Positions 1-11,967 of a DNA stretch of 11,967 bases are shown here, piece by piece; the first letter of the stretch is position 1; each line of letters begins with the position of its first letter. Origin of the DNA: Monoraphidium neglectum (lineage: Eukaryota > Chlorophyta > Chlorophyceae > Sphaeropleales > Selenastraceae); the NCBI RefSeq assembly GCF_000611645.1, contig NW_014013424.1:24754-36720 (forward strand), read 5' to 3'. Under the pieces are notes generated by a model. It saw only the letters and a list, made by a program, of their open reading frames with translations. It had not been told where the DNA came from and did no database searches. The position numbers and the translations under genes are program-made.

Positions 1-242
1 GCGCGCGGGGCGGTGTGGCCGCGCGAGTGGGCGCGGGCAGGCGTGAGGAGTATTGCATGGTAAGGGACGTGACACCACGGGCATGGGGCCAACATCTCGA
101 GGCCAGGAAGGTCTAGCAGTCCCCCAGGAGCAAGCCCCCGCATCCTCCTCATCCATTCGCATACAACCCAGTTTTTCCGGAGCCCCGCCGTCAGCCGGGA
201 CGCCCCCAAAGACAGCCGGGCCCACCGACCAGAAGCGCGCAC

Positions 243-2208
243 CTTTATCGCGTGCTTGACGCGCTTGGTGGCGACCACAAAGTCCTCGCTCACAATGTAG
301 TCGACCGCGGGATCGTGGGCGCCGCCGCCGCGCGCCGCCCAGACCAGCAGGCGGAAGGTGGGCGCCTTGCCCAGCAGGAACGCCTCGCTGGAGGTGGTGA
401 CCCGCAGGTCAGACAGCAGGGCGCAGCCACCCTGCAGGTTGCCGCAGGTGGGGCCGTGGTGCAAGGGAGGGGCGCCGAGGTGCGTGCAAACTGACAGGGT
501 GATTATTGGTGCTTTTGGTTGGTGCTTGGCAAGGCATGGAGCAATCAGGACGTGTGGCATGCAACAGACAATGTTTAACATGGTGCAAACAGCAGAGCTT
601 ACAGGCCTGCAGGCCGCAGCAACTAATTGCTTACTGGCGCGTTGGAACCCGAGACTTATTCGCATAGAGGAGATATCGATCACCGATTTTGCCCCCGCTG
701 CGCCCGCCGCACCTGCAGGGTCAGAATGATGCGCCCGTCCTCGGCCACGTTCGCGCCGCCATCCCGCCGCAGCAGTGGCCGCTGGTCCGACGGCGGCGCC
801 AGCACGCAGTCGCGCAGCTCGTCTGGGGAGGGCCGCGGGCCGGCGGCGGCGCAGAGCTCGTTGTAGCGCTCGCCATTGAGCATGTGGACCTGCATGAGGG
901 CGCATATTGGGGCATGCATGGGTGCTAGCACGTGCGCATGATTAGATATGGGCATGCATGTATATGTGCATGCATGCATGCATGCATGCATGCATGCATG
1001 CAGGCATGTGTGTGTGTGGGGGGGGGGGGCATGTTTGCATGTGTGCACGCCTGGGCGCGGACCATGAGCATTTCTGTCTGTGAAGAGGGAACGGCTTCAA
1101 AGGCATGGTTTGCACACAGAAAGACTACCAAGGAGCACAGCCACCCCATGACATAACATATCTCAAGCCATGTTTGTTTGGCATGTCAAAATCCATCGAT
1201 TACTGAGCATCAAGGCGGCCACGCATTCATCGCTGCTAATTTGCTACAGTACCTGCAGCAGGCCCTTGGCTCACCTCGAGCTGCACACCACCAGGCAGAG
1301 GCTTGTCAAACAGCTCTCCAGTCTCGTCCACCACCTGTTCCAATCCAGGGGATGTTTGATTTGATTACACGTGTACTCAGGACTCAAATATGGCATCCGG
1401 CCAAACAACAACAACTGTGGCGGCGGGCGGCGCGCGCCTGCGCGACGCACGGGACGCTTGGCACAGCAACGCTCAGTTGCCCGCGGACAAGTTCGGCCGC
1501 ACGTGTCACGCACCAGCCCTCTCACCCGTGTCCAGGCGAGTTGCGGGGCCGCGCAGCGGCGGCAGTACTCACCTCGATGCGCAGCGCCGCGTTGCACTTG
1601 GCCTTGAGGGGGTCGTCTATGATGTACTTCTGCCTGAGGTCGCGCTTGCACATGCGGCTGGGGTCAAACTGGCAGAGCGCGCACGTGGCATCTGAGCAGC
1701 CGCTGCTCCTACGGGCAGGCGCATGGGGCAAGGTGGGTGATGTCGCTCGGTGTTGAGTCCAACCAGAGAGGCGTTGGGCAAGGGGATCACTGGGCGCGTT
1801 GCTGATCGGTGGCCATCCAGGCAGCGTGTGACGAAAATCATGGGGGCCTCAATTCAATTGGTCAAAGTGGAGTGCGAGCCATCCCAACGCAGCTCACATG
1901 CAGTCGTGCCGCAGAGCCAGGTGCAGCTTGCGGCGCAGGGGCGGTGGCTGCTGCTGCTGCTGCTGCTGCTGCTGCAGCTGCTGCATCAACTCCAGGAAGT
2001 CAGGGGCTACGCCGCTATCACCACCCTGTTGCAGGGCCGCCGCCGCCTCCTTGGCCACACCGTCTGCCTGCGCCTTCGTCAGGCCAGGCGCCAGGCGCAC
2101 CGCGACAGCTGATCCAAGCTTTAGAGCCCGAATCTCCGCATAATGCTGCGTATCAGGGCAAGGTGCGCGCGCATGCGGCGTTGCGCCATGCGCCATGCGC
2201 GTCCCCAT
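243..2208 (-). CDS. Gene A: polyQ and Cys-containing protein with a weakly CBP60-like region; 3' end lies outside the window
   Basis: Five exons read on the minus strand: 2208-1898, 1708-1573, 1334-1275, 889-713 and 431-243. Introns have GT..AG borders and phases 2,0,0,0, and the last exon ends in a phase-0 donor (AAG then GTGCGC), so the gene continues past the left edge. About 291 residues are visible. Residues 1-103 include a run of nine Gln near residues 79-87 followed by three Pro. Next comes a Cys-rich segment (CALC at about 112, then RMC and KAKC), then a beta-rich region with GELFDKPLPGGVQLEV, RPLLRR, GRIILTLQGG and SEDFVVATKR. The order of these last elements resembles the plant CBP60 domain (a strand ending in a VxLxG-like turn, a PLL segment, a long strand, then S-E-x-FVV). 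That is a remembered family pattern, not a search result. CBP60 proteins are calmodulin-binding transcription regulators, and that role is not shown here. The start is uncertain: ATGs at 2208 and 2196 are in frame, but the first visible exon may instead begin at an acceptor near 2150 with a further exon upstream. Confidence 0.6.
967..1029. repeat. TGCA tetranucleotide microsatellite with adjoining TG and G12 tract
   Basis: Nine perfect TGCA units (967-1002) are followed by GGCATG, a short TG run and a run of 12 G (1018-1029). TGCA is self-complementary, so the array can fold on itself on either strand. It lies inside the 385-bp third intron of gene A (890-1274), about 80 bp from the 3' splice site of the next exon on the minus strand. 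It is not coding in any supported frame. Confidence 0.9.
1948..1983 (+). repeat. CTG/CAG trinucleotide repeat encoding polyglutamine
   Basis: Nine CTG units in a row on the plus strand (1948-1974), then one CAG and two more CTG. On the coding (minus) strand this reads as CAG and gives an uninterrupted run of nine Gln with flanking Gln-Gln-Leu in the first visible exon of gene A. It is a coding microsatellite and likely to vary in length between strains. Confidence 0.9.
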
Positions 2209-3190
2209 CACCTCGTGTTGATTTTTTGAAAAACCGGCTTGGTTCGCTGACCGTGCAAGTGATGACTGACCGGCGCCCGCCGCAGTGCAACGTATGCTGT
2301 TAGCTCCAGCAGCAGCCCCTCCCTCAGCTTGTGCCGGCGCGGCTGCCCTGCTTTGCACAGCTGAAGCCCAGCAGTCCTGTCCGCGAAGTGCTGCACGCGT
2401 CCGGTGCGGCATGATCTTGCCTGCCCCATAGAACGATACATACAGAATTTCACCTGGATTAGTGGTCCTAGGCGTTCCAAGCCCTGAGCGGAGCCCGGCG
2501 CGGGCTCCATCGACGACAGAGTATTATGGCCGAGTCCAGGGCTCTCGGTCTGAGTCTTTTGAATACGGGTCAGGTAGATTATCGAGGTGATCTATCACGC
2601 TTTCAATGATTTTGTAAGTTCATCAGGCGGGGGCCACTTGATTTCAAGGGGCTTCGCCGTCCAGAAAGTGCCGCACAGAACGCTACAATACCCGAGCACA
2701 CAGGCTGGACGAGGCGGTAAAAATCTTCTATCGGAGTGTTGAGAAGTGCTTTGCGGTCAGTTCGGAGCCGTTTAGAGCACTGTCACCCGAAACCGAAGCT
2801 GCCCCACCTCTCTTCCGTTCGAGTGGCGCGAAACCCCAGCAAAGAGGAAGGACTACCGTAGTTGGTTAGGTGGCAGAGCACCCGCACTTGAGAGCGCACC
2901 TGAATGCCCTTGAATTTGCGTTGCCGCCGGACGTGTCCAGACACTAGCAACTGCGTCTGATCTCGCCCCTGTTTGACTGCGACGCAGGGGTTTTACCTGT
3001 ACGTGATTTGCTTGGGCGCATAGCCAACCCGTCAAATTCATAAGCATCGCTTGCACGCCTCACCAGGCCCCGCCCAAGTCCCCCCTCCCCTCATCCCCAG
3101 GAGTGGCAGTCGTACACTTGCATCGTACGTTAGCCGTCCACACCCATGCACCTCAAGCCTCCTGTAAACTCTGTTGGGCAGTCAAGGGCA
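2209..3190. other. Spacer between gene A and gene B; no supported gene
   Basis: This stretch lies between the first visible exon of gene A and the proposed 3' end of gene B. Its base composition is less GC-rich than the coding exons. No open frame has coding-like composition together with credible splice sites. It must hold the promoter and 5' UTR of gene A, or an upstream exon if 2208 is not the true start. I saw no clear TATA box. A short inverted repeat at 2492-2508 (GAGCCC arms) is the only local structure noticed. Confidence 0.5.
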
Positions 3191-3195
3191 TTACA
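3191..3195 (-). promoter_or_regulatory. Candidate polyadenylation signal (TGTAA) of gene B
   Basis: TGTAA is the established polyadenylation signal of green algal nuclear genes. On the minus strand it occurs here about 360 bases after the TGA stop of gene B at 3557-3555, a usual 3' UTR length for chlorophytes. No other minus-strand TGTAA lies between the stop and this point. The match is a pentamer, so chance occurrence is possible, but strand and position fit. Confidence 0.55.
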
Positions 3196-3554
3196 TCAGT
3201 GCCATCAAGTGACAAATGCCAGGCCGCTGCGCATGCCGCAGGCATCGAGGCGTCCTCAAGCCGCAGCACAACGCAGAATGGCAGCTCAACAACAGCAACG
3301 CCCGCCTCGTACGCAAGCAGGCTGCCGCCTTTCAGAAAGTTCCAATACAAGTGAAAACAGCAATCGCCCGACGTCGCAAACGACTTTGCAAATAATGCAA
3401 ATAAACAGAGCCGTCAAGGGGCAATTCTTTTGACCTTGCCCACCCGGTCACACATAGCTTTCCGCAATACAGCTCGACAACAACTGCGCCAGGCAGGGCC
3501 AACCCCGCCTCGCAGAGCACCTCCCCCAGATCACGCGCAGCCCAGATCACCAGA
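3196..3554 (-). other. Probable 3' UTR of gene B
   Basis: This sequence lies between the TGA stop of the sulfate transporter ATPase gene and the TGTAA motif. It is relatively A/T-richer than the exons, and its minus-strand frames show no continuation of the protein. The assignment rests only on the stop codon and the candidate polyadenylation motif. Confidence 0.45.
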
Positions 3555-7122
<3,568 letters not shown>

Positions 7123-8866
7123 GTTTTCTGTATCACGATGAAACAGCTGTAGGGAGGATGGCCACGTTGGCACGCGGCTCAGAAAAGCTTGCAGTTGCTG
7201 AAAAGCTCGTGATCCTGTGCCTTTGGCGGACAAGAAGCCGCTAACTGCCCTAAAGAATCGGCGTGGCTGTACTGAAAGAAGCTGTCACCGCCTGAAAGGT
7301 TGGCGCGCAGGGAGCTGTTGGCTGTCAGCATGATGTCGTCAGGCGGATGGATGCGAAGGAGAAGGACGGCGTTGCACCAGAATGATTGCAGCCCCTGAAC
7401 ACATACCTAGCATGAATTGGCCGAGTGGCAGTGCAGGCCGATGCACCTGCATCCAAAGCAATGGTGCTGCCTGGGGTTTGACCACGGTCTTTGATGGGAG
7501 CCCGCAGCCGCCTCGAAAATCAGCAGCTGTGAGGGGCATGGCCGAGGCTTGATTGATACAGAGGATCGGCCAGCCCGACAATTTGCACAGTTGGGACATA
7601 TTTTTGTATGTGGGGCAGGTCTTGGCCAGCAGTACGTGACTGTTGATCCAGGTAGCAAGCGGCCATCGAACGACACGGACACGCAAGGGCAAACCTGGCA
7701 GACAGCTGGCCCTGGTGGCCTGTGCTGCCTAACCGTGTCCACTAATACGCACAAGAGTATGACACAACAAGTCTTACTTCAGTGGGGCGCTAGCTCTTCC
7801 TCTGCCTCAACTCAATGTTACCCGGCGTGCTGCGACCCGTCCCTTGAGTGCTGCCTGGTCCTTGCCTCTGCCCCCGATGTCTTTCACCCTGCTTTGCACC
7901 AGCCCCATCGCTGCATCACCCCTCCTCAACCTGCAGGCAGAAGCGGCATGGTTACGGTGCTACAGGACTGCTGCTCGTTGCAGCCGTCAATCATTGGGTT
8001 TGGCATAAAGGATGGCCTGGCAGGGAGCTGTCGGAGGAGAGGGGCCGCGCGGCCCTTGAACGAGGGCAGGCGGCACACCCCCAGCCGGTTGTGGCGGAGA
8101 GAGTAGAGATGTCACAGCTGCTGTGCAGAGGCCGGGCAGCCGCCTGCGGAGCATGCTCCGTCCTTGCCTTGGCCGCGACTGCGGGACACTCGCATGAAAT
8201 CCCTTTGCATGCGGCATGCTCTCAATGCGGGCATGCATGCGCAGGTCCAGGTGGGTCGCGGGGACAAGCACCAAGCTGCAGCGCTGCGCATGCGTGCGTG
8301 CCCGCGCAGCCGTGGTTTGCAGATTGCACTGGAAGGAGTGATAAGGGCCACACGCAGCAGAAAAGCGAGCCAGTGCAGAAGCACTGCCCTGCGGCGAGCG
8401 GCCGCACCGTGACCTGCGGCCAACGACACCCAAATTTGGCGTCACGAGTTGGCATGATGCCAGAAAGCTGACGAAATAATACCATGCAAAAGGCATGCCC
8501 GTATGACCACACAAACTGATCCATGTTCTAGTGCTCAGAAGACCTCCGTAGCGAAACCACCCTATGAGCAGCAGCTGAGGCTGGAAAAGCACCACTCAGC
8601 ACGACTGGTGTTGCGCTGGGTGTGCCCCCAGCAGAGTACATATAAACCATAAAATATGTATGCGACTAGCCCTCAGGGGTGCAGCGACACAAAAAGCACA
8701 ATCGGCTGAGCGGTGTGCGGTTCAGAGCGGACGCACTTCCAGACCGCGTGTGCAACAAGCGCGCTTGGCGCGCGCACCCGCCGCCCGCCGCGAGCTGCGT
8801 CCGCCGCGCAGGCGGCGCGGGCGCCGCCGCAGCACCGGCGGCTGCAGCCGGCAGCCCCTTGCCGCG
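7123..8866. other. Spacer between gene B and gene C; no firmly supported gene
   Basis: This 1.7-kb stretch separates the start of gene B from the stop of gene C, both on the minus strand. It must contain the 3' UTR of gene C and the promoter and 5' UTR of gene B. No minus-strand TGTAA was found between 8866 and 7123, so the end of the gene C transcript is not located. Open frames here lack recognisable motifs and coding-like composition. The exception is one weak plus-strand exon candidate near 7936-8109. An A/T-rich patch at about 8638-8660 stands out from its surroundings. Confidence 0.5.
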
Positions 8867-9444
8867 CTATGTTGCAGCACCGATGACGCTGGCAAACTCC
8901 ACTGCGTAGTCCTTAGTCACTGAGTCATCTGGTGACACCAGGATGGACAGGGTCACAGCTGACACCCAGAAAGAGCGCTCCTGCGAATTGACGCCCGGCT
9001 TCGGAAACGCGGACGGGTTCGCGCTGTCTGCGTCGTCGGCGGCCGCCGGGTCCGCCGGCCGCTTCGGCGATATGCCGACGCCGACCCCGAGGATGCGCGT
9101 CGAGTTGCCCAGCCGCGCGCTGCGGACCGTGTAGCTCGCGTCGCCCTTCGCGTTCTGCACCGCGTTCCTGTAGGCCAGCCCGGAGACGTACTGCTGTATG
9201 GTGGGGTAGCGGTTCGAGTTCGTGGTGTCGTTTGATGTGTAGGAGGGCACGAACATCATATCCACGTCGACCCCGGGCGTCAGGTCGCGGCGGCGCTGGA
9301 ACCAGTACTGCTCCGCCAGGTTGGCGTCAGTTGCATACTCATCGTCCTGCGGGTGTCGAATGGGATTTGGAAAGAGCACGTGGTGGGCAGTGGAACATAG
9401 TGTTTGTTTTGTGTGTGTTTGTGTGTGATTGTTTGCGCGCATGG

Positions 9445-9491
<47 letters not shown>

Positions 9492-11967
9492 CGCGCGCGC
9501 GTGCGTGCGTGGTGCTTAGTGGGGGGGTGGGCTTGTCCAGGATGCCGGCAGCGTAGATGAGTTTTGAGCCGGTGATGAGGCCAGGGGTTTGGTAATAAGC
9601 TGCCAATGGAAGCGGCCACCTGCTGTTGGTGGGTCACATTACTCGCTGATGCACCACGTACCTTTCTAAAAATGCATCCTAGTGCCTATGTCTCCTTGCT
9701 GCGCGCGCGTCACCACCCCAGCCTCAGACTGCAGCCCTCCAAGCTAGCACACGCACCTGGTGCGGCCCTGGTTGCCAGACCAGCCCGATGACATCATTGC
9801 GTGTCACCGGTTCCCCTTTGCCTTTGTTGGTTACGTAAAGCACAACCTCCAGGTAACTGTACACACTCGTGCCGTCCGGCTCGTTTGCGTCGTCAGGCAC
9901 AGCCGCAGTCACGGAAATAGAGGACAGCTGCAGGCAAGCGGTGCCCAGTGGGGGGCGCAGCAGTGCGGATGGCGTAAGCCGTGAGGCGGGAGCCGGGCGG
10001 CAGGAGTGGGGTTGGGAGGTTGAGTGGTTGTGAGGCTTACCAAGAAGGCTGAGGGAGGGGCGCTGCGGGGTCAAGGTGTGAGTATTGCGCCAGCCAAAGC
10101 AGGCATACGCTCACATGTGTGCACGTGAAATTGCAGGCGAGCTTGCACATCCGCCCGCTGCCCGCACGTCCGCTCAAACACACACGGGTGTGCATTCGAC
10201 ACACACACACACACACACACGCACACACACACGCACGCACACACACACACATACACACATACACACACACACACACACACGCACCCACACACACACATGC
10301 ACATACACACGCACCCACACACACACACACACCTGGCCGAGTGTCCCAATGATGAATGCAGTGCTCGCGTCAGCTGCTGCGTTAGCTTTGTCCGCAAAAC
10401 CAGGGCAGGTGTCAGCAAAATTGGGGCCAATGGGGCCCGTGACAGGCACACCGACCTGCAGGGTATGTTTGCGCGATTTGACATGCATGTAAGCAAAACA
10501 TGCTCCAGCATGCATGGATGAAGTGAGGCCTCGCGCCGCTCGCACTGCCCCACCGAAACATGCAGTCAGCCGGTGCGCGGCCGGTGCGCGGCCCCTCCTC
10601 AAGCCCCTGGCCCGTCCTGCAGGAATATAGGTGGTGCTCAACCCTTGCCCTCGCTGACAAGCAGGCGCGCCCCCAGCCGGCCAGCCGCCCGACCCACCGT
10701 CGACACGCGGTCATTCCTGAAGACCCCGTTGCCGCCCTTCGCGGTCAGCAGCAGCGCCCCCGACACCTGGCCCGCCGCCCGCAGCCTGACCGCGCGCGTC
10801 AGCTTCGCGCCCGCGCGCATCCTGTACGTGCTCCTGACCGTCGGCCCGCCCGCCGGCCGCGCGCGCCCTGTGACCTGCTTGACCATGGCGCCCTTGGCGC
10901 TGACCACCGTGCCCGCGAACGCCGCGTCGGATACGTACGTCGCATCAAAGGCCGCGCCCGCGCCGCCGGACCGCGCGGCGAGCACCCAGGGCGAGAGCGC
11001 CCTGGGGTCGAAGTAAGCGGCCGCGGCGACCGCCGCGCGCGCGTCGGGGAGTGCGTAGACGTATGTGGCGTTCGTGTCCGCGTCCCGCGGGCTCGTCGGC
11101 TGCACGCGGCGGGGGCCGCCGGGCTGGCAGGTGAGGGGGTCCTCGAACGCGTACGCATAGTCCGGGACGACCCTCGGTTCGACCTTGCAGAGTAGAGGGA
11201 TTGCGCCGGCCTCGCAGAGCGCCCCGGGGTTGCCGCCGCCGTCCTCGTACGTGCCGGCGAGCGCCTTGGAATAGGGGGCGCTCATCCAGGCGTGGGTCTC
11301 CTGGATGTTAAACATGAACTCGACCAGCAGCCCGTTGGACGGCGACCGGCCGAGCGGCGTGCACAGCACAAACGTGGCCGACGCGGTGAGCACGCCCGGC
11401 ATCGCCTTTAGCGCCGCCTCGAGGCCCGCGCCGACGACCTTCGCGGCCGCGGCCAGCTCCGCGCCGGTCGGGCACGCGCCGTCGCTTGATGCGAGGTCTG
11501 AGAGCGGCAGCCCGACGACCCACTCGTCGGGGATCGGCGGGTTGGTGGTCGCGCGGGGCGCGTTGCTGAGGGCCGCCGCGGTGCACCCGTCGCCGTCGAA
11601 GAGCGTGTCTCCCAGGCTGTCACAGACCGACGCGAGCGCGTCCGAGAACCCCTTGAAGGTGTACGCCGGGGCCTCGCCCGCGGCGGGCTTGTCGGACTTG
11701 AATGTGAGGCGGAAAAAATACGACGCGAAGCTGGCGTCCGCGTTGCTGCAGCGGGAGAAGCTGATGATCTGGGAGCCGTCGACGACGCCCTCGACGCCGG
11801 TGAGGGCGGAGTCAAGGGCGGTGATGATGTCGGCGGGCGCGTCGTCGGTGCAGGGGCGGTTGAGCCTGAAGCGCGCGCCGACGGCCTGGGATACGCCCTC
11901 GGCGGTGTCCTCGCAGGTGGCGTCGTTGATGGGGCCTGGTTTTGTGTTGGTTGGGCGGGGCGGGGGA
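8867..11967 (-). CDS. Gene C: repetitive, probably extracellular protein; 5' end lies outside the window
   Basis: Minus-strand exons: from beyond 11967 to 10698, then 10455-10333, 9927-9757 and 9346-8867 (TAG stop at 8869-8867). All three introns are phase 0. The first exon stays open to the right edge (423 residues) without an ATG near the edge, so the N-terminus is missing; 680 residues are visible. It opens with a Pro-rich stretch (PPPRPTNTKPGP), carries about ten Cys in the first exon, and has no predicted membrane helix or catalytic motif that I recognise. Three segments share a plan: Cys, an Ala-rich helix, a hydrophobic strand, then a second strand such as YFFRLTF, LLVEFMF or YLEVVLYV. 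The last two copies can be aligned over about 240-260 residues. Pro-rich linkers plus Cys modules suggest a secreted or cell-wall protein as in other green algae, but no family is identified. The end of the first exon is uncertain: the donor ACG then GTGGGT at 10697 keeps frame, whereas the frame itself runs to a TGA at 10640-10638. Confidence 0.7.
9451..9511 (+). repeat. GT microsatellite grading into GC/GT in gene C intron 3
   Basis: About 18 GT units (9451-9487) continue into alternating GC/GT sequence, followed shortly by a G run (about 9522-9528). The tract lies in the 410-base intron 9347-9756 and reads as CA on the transcript. Such alternating purine-pyrimidine tracts can adopt Z-DNA, which is general knowledge and not shown here. 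Confidence 0.9.
10199..10332 (+). repeat. Long interrupted CA (transcript GU) microsatellite starting at a 5' splice site of gene C
   Basis: About 134 bases of CA units interrupted by GCAC, ATAC, CCAC and CATG variants. On the transcribed minus strand it is a GT-rich tract whose first GT is the donor dinucleotide of intron 9928-10332: the exon ends in GGCCAG and is followed directly by GTGTGTGTG. The tract fills about a third of that 405-base intron. Confidence 0.9.

Noticed and set aside
967..1002. CRISPR-like or tandem-spacer array
   Set aside because: It is a simple tetranucleotide microsatellite without spacers.
2492..2508. Short inverted repeat as a terminator hairpin
   Set aside because: It has only six-base arms in GC-rich DNA and no association with a gene end. 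Nuclear algal genes do not use such terminators.
2854..2930. tRNA-like stretch (GTAGTTGGTTAGG followed by AGAGCACC)
   Set aside because: It resembles a D-arm, but I could not form a matching acceptor stem, and no proper T-loop (GGTTCGANNCC) follows at the right distance.
8638..8923. TATA-like ACATATAAACC followed by a plus-strand ORF from about 8657
   Set aside because: The ORF is an Arg/Ala-rich shadow that overlaps the end of gene C on the other strand and shows no motif. The A/T-rich patch more likely belongs to the 3' region of gene C.
10085..10492. Open frames with long Thr-His or Val-Cys runs on both strands
   Set aside because: They are translations of the CA/GT microsatellite inside a gene C intron. 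The flanking exon junctions at 10333 and 9927 exclude them.
10638..10697. Extension of gene C's first visible exon to the TGA at 10640-10638
   Set aside because: Ending there would drop the downstream exons that complete the third repeat copy. The donor at 10697 keeps phase 0 into the next exon, though the extension cannot be fully excluded without cDNA.

Overview
This window looks like GC-rich nuclear DNA from a green alga, probably a chlorophyte of the Chlorella or Coccomyxa type. Three points support this. All three recognisable genes are split by spliceosomal introns with GT..AG borders. Third codon positions are very GC-rich. The central gene encodes a plastid-type sulfate transporter ATPase with an N-terminal extension like a chloroplast transit peptide. 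Nothing bacterial, such as operons, Shine-Dalgarno sites or gapless ORF packing, is visible.

Layout: all three genes are on the minus strand, so transcription runs right to left. Gene A (about 2208 down to 243, continuing past the left edge) has five visible exons. It encodes a polyglutamine- and cysteine-containing protein whose C-terminal half weakly resembles the CBP60 (calmodulin-binding protein 60) domain of plants. Gene B (7122 to 3555) is complete in ten exons and gives a predicted 497-residue CysA/SABC-like ATPase of the chloroplast sulfate ABC transporter. It is the firmest call: splice phases agree at every junction and all ABC motifs are present. Gene C (from beyond the right edge down to 8867) has four visible exons and 680 visible residues. 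It encodes an unrecognised, Cys- and Pro-containing, probably extracellular protein built from diverged tandem repeats.

The spacer between A and B (2209-3554) holds the probable 3' UTR of B with a TGTAA polyadenylation motif. The spacer between B and C (7123-8866) has no convincing gene, only one weak plus-strand exon candidate. Introns carry microsatellites: a TGCA tract, three GT/CA tracts and G runs.

I see no functional link among the three genes; co-orientation in a nuclear genome does not imply co-transcription. The points most worth following are the nuclear, intron-rich cysA; the diverged repeats of gene C, intronless in one copy and split in the next; a GT microsatellite that begins exactly at a 5' splice site; and the AGGT-type direct repeats at intron borders with a strong phase-0 bias.
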